Assembly (NCBI RefSeq): GCF_000022025.1 | Contig: NC_011886.1 | Span: forward strand, 620,001 to 684,000 | Origin: Pseudarthrobacter chlorophenolicus A6 | Lineage (GTDB): Bacteria; Actinomycetota; Actinomycetes; Actinomycetales; Micrococcaceae | Direction: 5' to 3' | Length of the DNA: 64,000 nt | Part shown: piece after piece, positions 1 through 8,388 of the stretch | Layout of the letters: each line of letters opens with the position of its first letter | How positions within the stretch are numbered: the stretch's first letter is position 1 | Program-made: the position numbers and the translations under genes | Notes under the pieces: generated by a model | What the model saw: the letters and a program-made list of their open reading frames with translations, nothing else | Database searches by the model: none | Told to the model about the DNA's origin: nothing

Positions 1-1
1 C

Positions 2-694
2 GGGGCGGCCTGTGTCCGGGAACTGGCCGCCCGCGGGGCGAAAGTGGTGGTGGCCGACGTCGACGCGGCAGCGGCTGCCGCCCTCGCCGACGAAGTGGGC
101 GGCACATCCTGGGCCGTGGACCTGCTGGACGTGGACTCGCTCGGCACCCTGAGCCTGGACTGCGACATCCTGGTCAACAACGCCGGGATCCAGCGGATCA
201 GCCCCATCGAGGAGTTCGATCCGGTGCAGTTCCGCCGGATCCTGGCCCTCATGCTTGAGGCGCCGTTCCTCCTGGTCCGTGCAGCCCTGCCGCACATGTA
301 CGCCAACAAGTTCGGCCGCATCATCAACCTGTCCTCGGTGCACGGGCTCCGCGCCTCCCCGTTCAAGAGCGCCTACGTATCCGCCAAGCACGGCCTGGAA
401 GGGCTCAGCAAGGTGACGGCGCTCGAGGGCGGGGAACACGGTGTGACGTCCAACTGCGTGAACCCCGGCTACGTCCGGACGCCGCTGGTGGAGAAGCAGA
501 TCGCGGACCAGGCAGCAGTTCACGGCATCCCCGAATCCGAGGTCCTGGCCAAGGTGATGCTCACGGAGGCGGCCGTCAAACGCCTGGTGGAGCCGGAGGA
601 AGTAGCGTCCCTGGTGGCCTGGCTTGCTTCGGACCACGCCGGCATGGTGACCGGTGCCAGTTACACCATGGACGGCGGCTGGTCCGCAAAGTAA
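2..694 (+). CDS. 3-hydroxybutyrate dehydrogenase (SDR family), 5' end cut by window
   Basis: NAD-dependent short-chain dehydrogenase that probably interconverts D-3-hydroxybutyrate and acetoacetate in the cytoplasm. The frame is open from base 2, so the true start and the N-terminal TGxxxGxG nucleotide loop lie off the window; 230 residues are visible. The NNAG motif (ILVNNAGIQ) and the catalytic YxxxK (AYVSAK) are present. The C-terminal half, with CVNPGYVRTPLVEKQI and the ending TMDGGWSAK, follows the pattern typical of bacterial 3-hydroxybutyrate dehydrogenases rather than generic SDRs. Substrate is inferred from that pattern. The next gene is convergent, so it is probably the last gene of its transcript. 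Confidence 0.8.
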   Translation, partial: GAACVRELAARGAKVVVADVDAAAAAALADEVGGTSWAVDLLDVDSLGTLSLDCDILVNNAGIQRISPIEEFDPVQFRRILALMLEAPFLLVRAALPHMYANKFGRIINLSSVHGLRASPFKSAYVSAKHGLEGLSKVTALEGGEHGVTSNCVNPGYVRTPLVEKQIADQAAVHGIPESEVLAKVMLTEAAVKRLVEPEEVASLVAWLASDHAGMVTGASYTMDGGWSAK

Positions 695-761
695 GCCTTC
701 CGCTGCCCGTGAACCAGCGCGCGAACCACTGAATGCCAGGCTGGACTGGCCGCTCCGGCGG

Positions 762-1025
762 TCAGTCCAGCCTTCGCAGTTGCCGGTGGTCGTAGAAGAA
801 GAGCCCCCGGGTGGTTTTGACGCCGACGGTGGTTCCGTCCTGCGTCACCACTGTTCCCTCGTGCCGGCCGTTGAACGGATCGTCCCCCAGCACGGCATCC
901 CCGATCCTGTAGGGGCTGCGGGGGCGCAGTGCCTCAACCGCCCTGCCCCATCCCAGCGCAACCGCCGAGCCAAGGCTGATGGGACGGCCCATGCCGGACA
1001 GGTCCTGGACATCACTCGAATCCAT
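762..1025 (-). CDS. Conserved hypothetical small protein
   Basis: An 87-residue soluble protein of unknown function. The second half (YRIGDAVLGDDPFNG, then GTVVTQDGTTVGVKT) looks like a small beta-barrel or SH3-like fold, but I recognise no family. I chose the ATG at 1025 because a GGGAG ribosome site lies about 10 bases upstream; a TTG at 1034 in the same frame would sit directly on that site. It stands alone between the convergent SDR gene and the HxlR regulator. The roughly 260 bases beyond its start hold no other convincing gene. Confidence 0.55.
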   Translation of the reverse strand: MDSSDVQDLSGMGRPISLGSAVALGWGRAVEALRPRSPYRIGDAVLGDDPFNGRHEGTVVTQDGTTVGVKTTRGLFFYDHRQLRRLD

Positions 1026-1286
1026 GCGTACCAACTCCCAGGCGGCAGCTTGCCGCTCAGTCGCGGTGCCTGGTGCCGGAACGCTCCCCAGCAGAGGATG
1101 GTCCTCGTAATCCCGGCGTGCACCTTACGCCAAAGCTAGGCGCTAATCACACCAGTCACACCAGTAACAGGTACTCAGGTTTGAAAGCAGCACTACCCGG
1201 TTGGGGACACGGGAAGGTCACGGACCCGGGCGCCCCGCGGAATCAGGGTCCAGGGAACGCTGGCTATCCTGTGCCGGCGCCGTATT

Positions 1287-1664
1287 TCAGGCCCTGCCGT
1301 TGATGATCTCCTCGGCATTATCAAAGGTCCACGCCACCAGCGGCACCAGCAGTGCGCTGAGTTCGTAGCCCCTCTCTGTCAGGCTGTAGTCCACCCTCGG
1401 CGGGATAACAGGCTGCGCATCCCGGCTCACCAGCCCGTCCCGCTCCAAAGTTTTCAGGGTCTGGGCCAGCATCTTCTCGCTGATGCCCTCCGCCCTTCGC
1501 CGCAGTTCGCTCCAGCGCTGCGACCCCTCCGAGAGTGCGGTGAGGATCAAAACGCCCCACTTGCTGGTGACATGGTCCAGCAGCGTCCGGCTGGGGCACC
1601 CGGCCGGGAACACGCCGTCGGAGAAACTGGGCGGAAGGGGAACGGGCTGCAGTGTTGCGTCCAT
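1287..1664 (-). CDS. HxlR/MarR-like winged-helix transcriptional regulator
   Basis: A 125-residue DNA-binding protein of the HxlR (DUF24) family. An N-terminal Cys at about residue 23 (AGCPSRTLLDHV) sits just before the helix that opens the winged helix, the place where redox-sensing HxlR members (YodB, QorR type) carry their reactive cysteine. The recognition region SELRRRAEGISEKMLAQTL and the wing DYSLTERG are typical. It is divergent from a quinone-reductase-like gene at 1800, with an inverted repeat between them. I infer that it represses that gene and is relieved by quinones or electrophiles, as known for such pairs; the inducer is not visible in the sequence. Confidence 0.88.
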   Translation of the reverse strand: MDATLQPVPLPPSFSDGVFPAGCPSRTLLDHVTSKWGVLILTALSEGSQRWSELRRRAEGISEKMLAQTLKTLERDGLVSRDAQPVIPPRVDYSLTERGYELSALLVPLVAWTFDNAEEIINGRA

Positions 1665-1687
1665 GGCTCCAGCTTACCGCCAGGCCG

Positions 1688-1731
1688 GTACCTTACTCCT
1701 GGGTGAGTACCTTACTTCAAAGTGCGTACTC
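1688..1731. promoter_or_regulatory. Probable HxlR operator in divergent promoter
   Basis: GTACCTTAC occurs twice (1688-1696 and 1707-1715), 19 bases apart. The second copy is the left arm of an imperfect inverted repeat running from GAGTAC (1705-1710) to GTACTC (1726-1731). It lies between the regulator (start 1664) and the reductase (start 1800), where an autoregulated divergent operator is expected. The assignment to this regulator is inferred. Confidence 0.5.
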
Positions 1732-1799
1732 TCTTTCGGGAAGCAAACCCCTTGGAGCGTGGTTGTGACCTTCGACAGAGTATCCCGAAAGGATCCCTT

Positions 1800-2666
1800 A
1801 TGAGCATCGTCGTTACCGGAGCCACCGGACAGCTGGGCCGCCACGTCCTCGAAGCACTGCTGGAGCGCAACGTTCCTGCCGGTGACATCGTGGCCGCCGG
1901 ACGTTCCGTGGACAAGCTGGCAGATTTCGCCGCCAAGGGCGTCCGCGTCGTTTCCGTTGACTACTCCGACGCCGACTCCGTGGCTGCTGCCCTCAAGGGT
2001 GCCACCCGCATCCTGCTGATCTCGGGCAGTGAAGTGGGCCAGCGGGTGGAGCAGCACCGCACCGTGATCGAGGCCGCCAAGGCTGAGGGCGGCGTGGAAC
2101 TGCTTGCCTACACCAGCATCGCCAACGCGGACACCACCGGCATGAAGCTGGCGGACGAGCACAAGGCAACGGAGGAACTCCTGCGCGAATCAGGCGTTCC
2201 GTTCGCCCTCCTGCGCAACGGCTGGTACCTGGAGAACTACACGGAGCAGCTGCCCGGGACCCTTGCGCAGGGTGCCATCGCCGGCAGCGCGGGTGACGGC
2301 AAGGTCAGCGGTGCGTCGCGGCAGGATTACGCCCAGGCGGCCGCAGCAGTGCTGGTGGCCGACGGCCAGGCCGGCAAGGTCTACGAGCTCGGCGGCGACC
2401 ACGCCTTCAGCATGGCCGACCTCGCCGCGGAAATCACCGCGGCCACGGGCACTGACATCAGCTACAACAACATGCCCAGCGGCAATTATGCAGGCCTCCT
2501 GGCACAGGTGGGTGTACCGCAGGCGTTTGCGGAGATCCTGGCAGACTCGGACCTGGGCATCGCCCGGGGCGACCTCCTGGTCACCACCGGCGATCTGCAG
2601 AAGCTGATCGGACGCCCCACGACGTCCCTCGCCGAGGCGGTCCGGTCCGCCGCGGCCTCGGCCTAG
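1800..2666 (+). CDS. NAD(P)H:quinone oxidoreductase-like NmrA/SDR family protein (QorB-like)
   Basis: A 288-residue atypical short-chain dehydrogenase. The N-terminal Rossmann signature (VVTGATGQLGRHVLEALL) and the LLAYTSIANADTTG and LRNGWYLENYTEQ segments match NmrA/QorB-type NAD(P)H:quinone reductases such as E. coli YtfG. The ATG at 1800 is preceded by AAAGGA; the reading frame is open further upstream but without a ribosome site. It is divergent from the HxlR regulator, the same partnership as ytfG/ytfH. The likely role is reduction of quinones or other electrophiles in the cytoplasm. A strong hairpin follows the stop codon. Confidence 0.82.
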   Translation: MSIVVTGATGQLGRHVLEALLERNVPAGDIVAAGRSVDKLADFAAKGVRVVSVDYSDADSVAAALKGATRILLISGSEVGQRVEQHRTVIEAAKAEGGVELLAYTSIANADTTGMKLADEHKATEELLRESGVPFALLRNGWYLENYTEQLPGTLAQGAIAGSAGDGKVSGASRQDYAQAAAAVLVADGQAGKVYELGGDHAFSMADLAAEITAATGTDISYNNMPSGNYAGLLAQVGVPQAFAEILADSDLGIARGDLLVTTGDLQKLIGRPTTSLAEAVRSAAASA

Positions 2667-2717
2667 CAAACGCACAGCGGTGCCCGGTCCCTGTCGAGGG
2701 GGCCGGGCACCGTTTGC
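2667..2717. terminator. Bidirectional terminator hairpin
   Basis: CGGTGCCCGG (2678-2687) pairs perfectly with CCGGGCACCG (2703-2712), and GCAAACG (2667-2673) is complementary to CGTTTGC (2711-2717). It lies between the convergent quinone reductase and LysE genes and could end both transcripts. There is no long U tract. Confidence 0.65.
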
Positions 2718-2731
2718 GTCGGAGGTGCTTC

Positions 2732-3367
2732 CTAGGATTTGCTGCCCGTCAGGGCCAGCGTGCCGCCGAGGCCGATCATCAGCGCGCCGCCGGTGGCCTT
2801 GACGCTGGAGACCCGGCGCGGTGACCGGGCGAACCATTCCCGGGCGGTTCCGGCCGCCATCGCCCACAGGCTGTCCGAAACCACTGCAATGATGAGGAAC
2901 ACCGCGCCGAGGACACCCAGCTGCAGGGGAATCGACCCCGCCGGATAGTCGACGAACTGCGGGAGCACCGCCACGAAGAACACCACTGACTTCGGATTGG
3001 TGGCACCCACCACCGCTCCTTCCGCAACCAGCCGCCGCGGCCGGGCGGAGGTTGCGCGGCTCTCTGGACCGGCGGGGTCTGTCCTGTGCCGGATGGCCTG
3101 GACGCCCAGGTAGATAAGGTAGGCGGCCCCGGCGAATTTCACTGCGCTGAAGAGCAACACCGACTCCGCCACCAGCACGCCGACCCCCAGCGCCACCGCA
3201 GCCACTTGCAGCAGCTGGCCGCAGGCATTGCCCAGGACTGTCAGGACGCCGCCCCGCCAGCCCAGGGCCAGGGACCGGCCGATGACGAACAGGACGCTGG
3301 GGCCGGGGACGGCGATCAGCACCACCGAGGCCAGGGCAAACGCCAGGAGGCTGGAGGCAGGAACCAT
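2732..3367 (-). CDS. LysE/RhtB family amino-acid exporter
   Basis: A 211-residue inner-membrane exporter of the LysE superfamily, normal length for the family, with about six hydrophobic segments. The N-terminal PGPSVLFVIGRSLALGWRGG corresponds to the family hallmark PGP...G motif, and GATNPKSVVFFVAVLPQFV is the conserved loop after TM4. I chose the ATG at 3367 (MVPASSL); the longer open frame upstream runs through repeat sequence and is not plausible protein. These proteins export amino acids or their analogues; the substrate cannot be read here. It is followed downstream by a shared terminator. Confidence 0.88.
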   Translation of the reverse strand: MVPASSLLAFALASVVLIAVPGPSVLFVIGRSLALGWRGGVLTVLGNACGQLLQVAAVALGVGVLVAESVLLFSAVKFAGAAYLIYLGVQAIRHRTDPAGPESRATSARPRRLVAEGAVVGATNPKSVVFFVAVLPQFVDYPAGSIPLQLGVLGAVFLIIAVVSDSLWAMAAGTAREWFARSPRRVSSVKATGGALMIGLGGTLALTGSKS

Positions 3368-3415
3368 GCCTGATTTTAGCCCCGGAGGCAGCCCCCTGGC
3401 GTAGGACCTGCCGGT

Positions 3416-3466
3416 GGTTGAGCCCGTTGTTGGTTGAGCCCGTCGTTGGTTGAGCCTGTCGAAACC
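3416..3466. repeat. Tandem REP-like repeat (GGTTGAGCCCGTCG type)
   Basis: Three head-to-tail copies start at 3416, 3432 and 3448 with an exact 16-base period. The last extends into TGTCGAAACC. The core TTGAGCCTGTCGAAA is the same element found at 5081-5146 on the other side of the amino-acid permease gene. Such elements are common between genes in Micrococcaceae. Confidence 0.75.
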
Positions 3467-3473
3467 TGCTGCG

Positions 3474-4961
3474 CTAGGTGCGCGCGGCGGGCTGCACCAC
3501 CGGCAGCGGCGACGTTTCGTCTTCAAGGTGGGCCCGCCGTCGTCCGTCTCCCTTGACCCACAGGCGGTAACCGAGGACCAGGAGTCCCAGCCAGGCTGCC
3601 CCGACGTAGAGGGCGATCCGGGTGTCCTCGAAGGCGCCCAGCACACCAATGACAAGAACCATGAAAGCGATGGTCAGCACCGATGCCGCGGGCCACCACG
3701 GCGAGGGGAATTCCGACGCCGGGAGCCCGCTGTGCTTGATTTCCCGCTTCATCGCCACATGGGAAGCGAGGATCATGACCCACACCCACACGGTGGCGAA
3801 CGTGGCGATCGAGGCGATGACCAGGAAGACGTCCTCGGGGATGACGGCGTTCAGGACTACGCCCACCAGCAGGATCGCCGTCATCATGACCACCGTCATC
3901 CACGGAACTCCGTGCCGTGAGACCTTGCCGAAGGCGGCCGGTGCATGGCCCTGCCGGGAGAGCCCGAAGAGGATGCGGCCGGCGCCGAAGATGTCGCTGT
4001 TGATGGCCGAAAGCGCTGCGGTGATGACCACGGCGTTCAGGATGTGGGGCGCGGCCGGGATGCCCAGCCCGCTGAAGATCTGGACAAAGGGGCTGCCGCT
4101 GGTGCCCACTTCGTTCCAGGGGAAGAGGCTCATGAGCACGCCGAGGGTCAGGACGTAGAACAGCAGGACGCGGACGGGAACGGTGTTGACGGCCTTGGGG
4201 ATGACCTTCTTGGGGTCGGCCGCTTCGCCTGCAGTGATGCCGAGGGTTTCGATGCCGCCGAACGCGAACATCACCACGGCAAAGGATGCCAGGAGGCCGC
4301 CGAACCCGTTGGGGAACAGGCCGCCGTGCTCCACCAGGTTGCCCAGGCCCGGTGCCACGGTGGAACCGCCGGCCTGGAAACCGAAGGCGATGATGGCGGC
4401 GCCGCCGGCGATCATCGCAATGATCGCTGCCACCTTGATCAGCGAGAACCAGAACTCAAGCTCGCCGAAGACCTTCACGCTGAGGAGGTTCAGGGCGGCG
4501 AGGAAGCAGATGATGGCCAGGATCCAGATCCAGCGGTCCACCTGCGGAAACCAGAATCCCATATAGATGCTGAAAGCCGTGACGTCGGCGATGGCCACGA
4601 TCGCCATCTCGAACACGTAGGTCCAGCCGGTCACGAAGCCGGCCAGCGGGCCGAGGTAGCGGCTGGCGTACTGGCCGAAGGAACCGGATACCGGGTGCCG
4701 AACGGCCATTTCGCCCAGTGCCCGCATCACCATGAACACAGCGGCGCCGCCGATGATGTAGGCCAGCAGGACGGCGGGACCCGCCTTCTGGATGGCGGAA
4801 GCGGAGCCGTAGAAGAGGCCGGTGCCGATGGCCGAGCCCAGTGCCATGAACCGGATGTGGCGGACGTTCAGCCCGCGGTTCAGGACGCTTCCGACGGCGG
4901 CTGCCGGCGTCTGCTGTCCGGCGCGGCTTTCGTTCCGGGTTGGGGATGGTGCTTGTTGCAT
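3474..4961 (-). CDS. APC-superfamily amino-acid permease
   Basis: A 495-residue transporter with about 12 hydrophobic segments. The first membrane helix carries the amino-acid permease motif ([17 protein letters not shown]), and [20 protein letters not shown] matches the loop between TM2 and TM3 of the AAT subfamily (proline, GABA, aromatic and histidine permeases). ATG at 4961 has AAGG eight bases upstream. It moves amino acids inward by proton symport; the exact substrate is not determinable. The gene is bracketed by REP-like repeats and has no co-directional close partner, so it is probably monocistronic. Confidence 0.88.
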   Translation of the reverse strand: MQQAPSPTRNESRAGQQTPAAAVGSVLNRGLNVRHIRFMALGSAIGTGLFYGSASAIQKAGPAVLLAYIIGGAAVFMVMRALGEMAVRHPVSGSFGQYASRYLGPLAGFVTGWTYVFEMAIVAIADVTAFSIYMGFWFPQVDRWIWILAIICFLAALNLLSVKVFGELEFWFSLIKVAAIIAMIAGGAAIIAFGFQAGGSTVAPGLGNLVEHGGLFPNGFGGLLASFAVVMFAFGGIETLGITAGEAADPKKVIPKAVNTVPVRVLLFYVLTLGVLMSLFPWNEVGTSGSPFVQIFSGLGIPAAPHILNAVVITAALSAINSDIFGAGRILFGLSRQGHAPAAFGKVSRHGVPWMTVVMMTAILLVGVVLNAVIPEDVFLVIASIATFATVWVWVMILASHVAMKREIKHSGLPASEFPSPWWPAASVLTIAFMVLVIGVLGAFEDTRIALYVGAAWLGLLVLGYRLWVKGDGRRRAHLEDETSPLPVVQPAART

Positions 4962-5080
4962 ACACTTACCTTCTCGTCTTTGGGAGGGGAGCCGCTAACC
5001 AGCAGACCACTTCCGGGGACGCAGTGATGAGCCTCACGCTGGCTTGGTGTCTTTGATCTCAGACTGTCCGGGTGGGCGCC

Positions 5081-5146
5081 GGTGGTTGAGCTTGTCGAAA
5101 TCCGGTTGGTGGGTGGGTTGCGGTGGTTGAGCTTGTCGAAACCCGG
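5081..5146. repeat. Two direct REP-like elements (TTGAGCTTGTCGAAA)
   Basis: GGTGGTTGAGCTTGTCGAAA occurs at 5081-5100 and 5122-5141, each followed by (A/T)CCCGG or TCCGG. The copies are 41 bases apart in the same orientation. They lie between the permease and the DUF222-HNH gene and match the repeat at 3416-3466. Confidence 0.75.
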
Positions 5147-5187
5147 TTGGACCCTTGAATGTCGTACCCCTTTGCCATAGTTGGGTT

Positions 5188-6711
5188 ATGGGGAAGTCGG
5201 CGGTGGTGAGGGCGTTGGAGGAGATCGATGCTGCCCTCGCCGTGCTGAACGCGGAGGTGGATGGTGCCGGTTGCGAGCCGTTCTCTGCGGCCGATCCGTT
5301 GGCTGGGTTGGCGGGCGGGTGCTTGGACATCCTGGCCGGCGCCCGGGCGGTGGAGGCCGGGGTCGCTGGTTTGAAGGCGAAGGCCGCGGTGGCGTATGCC
5401 GAGAGTGCCAGCGCGGTGGCGGGCCCGGTGGTACCGGCGCATTCGCAGGAGATGTCGGCCGCGGCGGAGGTCGGCTGCGTCCTGGCGTTGGGTCCGCGGG
5501 CCGCGTCGTCGTTCCTGGCCACCTCCCACGCCCTGGTCGCCACGCTGCCGCTCACGTTGGCCGGGCTGCAGGCCGGGGCGCTGTCCTGGGATCACGCGGT
5601 GGTGATGGCCGACGAAGCAGCCGGTCTAGACACTGTCGGCGCCGCGGCGTTGGAAGCGCATTTCCTGAACCCGGGCGCCCCGGACGCGGCCCGCGGTTGC
5701 CCGGTAGGGGAGTTGCCGGCGCACCGGTTCCGGGTCAAGGCCCGCACCTGGCGCGAACGCCACCACGCCGAGAGTATCGAGGCCCGGCACGCCAAGGGTG
5801 TGGCCGAGCGGCGGGCGGAGTACCGGCCGGACCGCGACGGGATGGCCTGGCTGTCCGCGTACCTGCCGGCCAGTCAGGCTTCGGCGGTCTGGGACCGTCT
5901 CACCTCCGAAGCCCGTGCCCTGCAGGGACCGCACGAGCGGCGCACCCTCGCCCAGTTGCGCGCCGACAACTACGCCACGGCCCTGCTCGCCACCTACCCC
6001 GCACCCGGTGCCACCAACCGCACCCGCCCGGACAGCGACGGCTCTGGCGCCATGGCCGGCGCCGCGGCTGGTGCCGTTGCCGGCGGGGTGTCTGCTCCGA
6101 TCCGTGCCCAAGTCCTGGTCACCGTCCCGGTGTTCTCGCTGCTGGGCCTGACCGACGAGCCGGCGGTCCTGGACGGGTACGGTCCCATCCCGCCCTCGAT
6201 GGCACGGAACCTGGTGGCCGGCGGGGCGGGCTCGTTCTACCGGGTGCTGGTGGACCCCCGGGACGGGGCGCCGCTGGAAATCGGCCGGACCAGCTACCGG
6301 CTCACCAAAGCCATGCGGGCCTGGCTGCGGCTGCGGGACGGCAAGTGCCCGTTCCCCGGCTGCAGCAACCATTCCCTGGACAACGACGCCGACCACATCC
6401 TCTCCTGGGCCAACGGCGGCACCACCGGGATCAGCAACCTCGGCCAGCCCTGCCCGAAACACCACAGGCTCCGGCACACCACCGCCTGGAAACCCACCCC
6501 CGCAGGCCTGAACAAACCACCCGGCTGGGTTTCACCTGCCGGCCGTCATTACCCATGCGAACCTCAGGACTGGGAACCACCCCACCGGCCCCAGCAGCTG
6601 GAAACGATATCGACACCCGGCGGGCAAGACGGCGGCCATCCACAACATTCATGCACAGGACTATCGCCGGCAGAAGAAGTCTTCGAACGGGTGCTTCGAC
6701 CACCGGCGTAG
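5188..6711 (+). CDS. DUF222 and HNH endonuclease-signature protein (13E12 repeat family)
   Basis: A 507-residue protein with an N-terminal DUF222 region (roughly residues 20-330) and a C-terminal HNH nuclease-like module at about 386-435. The latter has two Cys pairs around CPFPGCSNHSLDNDADHI, the NGG turn and a final CPKHHRLRH, so the metal and catalytic His residues look intact. The ATG at 5188 begins MGKSAVV. The family is multicopy in many actinobacteria (REP13E12 proteins of Mycobacterium tuberculosis) and its function is unknown. Possible roles include DNA cleavage or phage defence, but that is speculation. REP-like repeats lie just upstream. Confidence 0.85.
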   Translation: MGKSAVVRALEEIDAALAVLNAEVDGAGCEPFSAADPLAGLAGGCLDILAGARAVEAGVAGLKAKAAVAYAESASAVAGPVVPAHSQEMSAAAEVGCVLALGPRAASSFLATSHALVATLPLTLAGLQAGALSWDHAVVMADEAAGLDTVGAAALEAHFLNPGAPDAARGCPVGELPAHRFRVKARTWRERHHAESIEARHAKGVAERRAEYRPDRDGMAWLSAYLPASQASAVWDRLTSEARALQGPHERRTLAQLRADNYATALLATYPAPGATNRTRPDSDGSGAMAGAAAGAVAGGVSAPIRAQVLVTVPVFSLLGLTDEPAVLDGYGPIPPSMARNLVAGGAGSFYRVLVDPRDGAPLEIGRTSYRLTKAMRAWLRLRDGKCPFPGCSNHSLDNDADHILSWANGGTTGISNLGQPCPKHHRLRHTTAWKPTPAGLNKPPGWVSPAGRHYPCEPQDWEPPHRPQQLETISTPGGQDGGHPQHSCTGLSPAEEVFERVLRPPA

Positions 6712-6773
6712 CAGCGCCGTCACCCACTATGCGAATGACTGCGATGGCTGCCTCAAGCGCTCACGTCAGTTGT

Positions 6774-6813
6774 GCGCTGCAAGGGTATTGATCGCGCTGC
6801 AGGGGTATCGATC
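6774..6813. repeat. 20-bp tandem duplication
   Basis: GCGCTGCAAGGGTATTGATC (6774-6793) is followed directly by GCGCTGCAGGGGTATCGATC (6794-6813), with two differences. It lies between the DUF222-HNH gene and the convergent DinB-like gene. No function is evident. Confidence 0.7.
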
Positions 6814-6855
6814 AGGGAGGGCATAGTGCCGGGGAGCGCACTCTGCCTGGCTCCG

Positions 6856-7446
6856 CTACTCCGGCGCGGTCCCCGCAGCCGTACGTGCTGCTGCTTCGAT
6901 TTCGGTGCGGTGGGCAGCCCATTCTTCCGGGCTGCGCGACGTCAGGTTGGGGTCGCCGGGCCGCTGGCCTGCTGTCCCGTCGATCAGTTCCCGGAGGATG
7001 TCCGCGTGGCCTAGATGGTGTGCCCGCTCGGCAACCATGTGGACCAGGATCTGGTGGAGCGTCACCTGGCGGCGCTCCTCCGGCCACCACGGCACGGACC
7101 CTCGAGCGTCGAGTGTCAGGGCTTCGATGGTCGCATCGCTGTGCTCGCCGGCGAACCGGTGCAGCTCCACGATGTCATGCAGTGATTCGTCTGCAGCCAC
7201 CCACATGTCCGCATCGGGAAGGGCGTCATCGTCCAGCCATGGCAGGCTGCGTCCGCTGGGCCGGTCAAAGACCACGCCGAAGTAGTCGAGTTCAACGCTG
7301 GCAACATGCTTGACCAGGCCCAGCAAGTTGGTGCCGGTGGGCGTCAAAGGCCGGCGGCAGTCGTACTCGCCCAGCCCATCAAGCTTGCCGAGCAAGTTGT
7401 CCCGCCGGACCCGTAGGTAGTGGTGCAGTGTCTCTTTTTCATCCAT
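6856..7446 (-). CDS. DinB-fold protein (DUF664 / mycothiol-transferase type)
   Basis: A 196-residue four-helix-bundle protein of the DinB/YfiT superfamily, usual size. The metal-binding histidine pattern is visible: one His in LLGLVKHVASVELDYFG (about residue 47) and two in HQILVHMVAERAHHLGHADI. Actinobacterial DUF664 members are proposed mycothiol-dependent S-transferases, so a detoxification role is possible but unproven. I take the ATG at 7446 (MDEKETLHHYL), with AGGGTG upstream; an ATG at 7464 is an alternative. It is 64 bases downstream of a co-directional methyltransferase gene and probably shares its transcript. Confidence 0.8.
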   Translation of the reverse strand: MDEKETLHHYLRVRRDNLLGKLDGLGEYDCRRPLTPTGTNLLGLVKHVASVELDYFGVVFDRPSGRSLPWLDDDALPDADMWVAADESLHDIVELHRFAGEHSDATIEALTLDARGSVPWWPEERRQVTLHQILVHMVAERAHHLGHADILRELIDGTAGQRPGDPNLTSRSPEEWAAHRTEIEAAARTAAGTAPE

Positions 7447-7510
7447 GAAACGCACCCTACCCATGAATGCCTGTGCATCCGGTCCTTGCCGGTACACCGC
7501 AGAGGCCCCG

Positions 7511-8230
7511 TCACACGGCGCGGCAGACAAAAACCATGATGGGCGCGTCATCGGCAAAGGGCGTACGGGTCCAGTCGCCGTATGTCGCCTCAACGGCAAA
7601 GCCCGCTTCCTCAAGATCACGGGTGATGGTGGTGCTGTGGCGGAATTCCAGCAGCTGCGTTTCGTGGATGGATTCGCCGGTGGCGGCAAACGTGGTGGAC
7701 GTCTGAAGCTTCACGATTCCCGGTGCCGGTGTGGAGACAGTCCTCCGCTCGATCAACGGCCCGTGCAGGCTCTCCCGTCGCTTGTCCTCGAATGCCCAGT
7801 TGTTCGAGGCACGCACCGCTGGATTCCGGCTTTCGAAGGCCAACGTTCCGCCGTGCGCCATTGCCAGCCGGAGGTCCCGAAGTGTCCTGGACCAGGCGGC
7901 GCCCGGAATCGCCTGGACAACGTTGCCGGTCATGACGGCGAAGTCGTACCCCGTCCCGGGGATACTTCTGCTATCCCCCACCACCCAGTCAGCCTGCGCA
8001 GCCCCCGGCCGGTTGCGGGCGAACCCGATCATCGACGCAGACGGGTCAACTCCCACCACCGTGCGTGCTGCGGAAGCGAGAGTGACAGTGAGGATGCCTG
8101 TGCCGCACCCCAAATCCAACACGTTCCGGGCAGCCACTTCGTCGGCCAGGCCGCGGTAGAAATCATGGTCGGGCCCGTCCGGATTGTCCTGGTCATACAT
8201 ATCTACCAGGCGCGGATCGTAGTCATTCAT
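7511..8230 (-). CDS. Class I SAM-dependent methyltransferase
   Basis: A 239-residue methyltransferase. SAM-binding motif I (NVLDLGCGTGILTVTLA) is near residue 36-52, the acidic strand-2 residue follows in VVGVDPSASM, and motif IV is approximated by YDFAVMTGNVVQAI. The fold belongs to the broad Methyltransf_25/11 group, whose members act on small molecules; the substrate is unknown. It is the first gene of a likely two-gene unit with the DinB-like gene, and is divergent from the IclR regulator at 8389. Confidence 0.83.
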   Translation of the reverse strand: MNDYDPRLVDMYDQDNPDGPDHDFYRGLADEVAARNVLDLGCGTGILTVTLASAARTVVGVDPSASMIGFARNRPGAAQADWVVGDSRSIPGTGYDFAVMTGNVVQAIPGAAWSRTLRDLRLAMAHGGTLAFESRNPAVRASNNWAFEDKRRESLHGPLIERRTVSTPAPGIVKLQTSTTFAATGESIHETQLLEFRHSTTITRDLEEAGFAVEATYGDWTRTPFADDAPIMVFVCRAV

Positions 8231-8275
8231 GGAGGCCAGCCTAGGCTACGGTCTGCCCTCTTTTCCGCTGCCACT

Positions 8276-8361
8276 TGTCCGGTATTCCAGACAGAACGCC
8301 GCAAAACCGGTCACTCTGAAGCCCGGGACAAGGTGCAAGCTTGTGTATGGGATCCCGGACA
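8276..8361. promoter_or_regulatory. Two copies of the hut palindrome upstream of iclR
   Basis: TGTCCGGTATTCCAGACA at 8276-8293 and TGTATGGGATCCCGGACA at 8344-8361 both fit TGTCYGGRATYCCRGACA, an 18-bp palindrome also found upstream of hutU and hutG. Their position just ahead of the IclR start (8389) suggests autoregulation. The binding protein is inferred, not shown. Confidence 0.6.
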
Positions 8362-8388
8362 CAGCCGGACCCGCTGAAGGGAGTACGG

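Noticed and set aside
3945..5027. 360-residue open frame opposite the amino-acid permease
   Set aside because: Composition is dominated by Gly, Asp, Glu and His, as expected from reversed hydrophobic codons. No family likeness.
4962..5060. Possible riboswitch before the amino-acid permease
   Set aside because: No recognisable glycine, lysine or SAM aptamer motif; only a plain ribosome site and REP-like repeats further up.
3416..5146. Short repeats as a CRISPR array
   Set aside because: Units are 16-41 bases apart with no unique spacers of constant length and no cas genes; they are REP-like elements.
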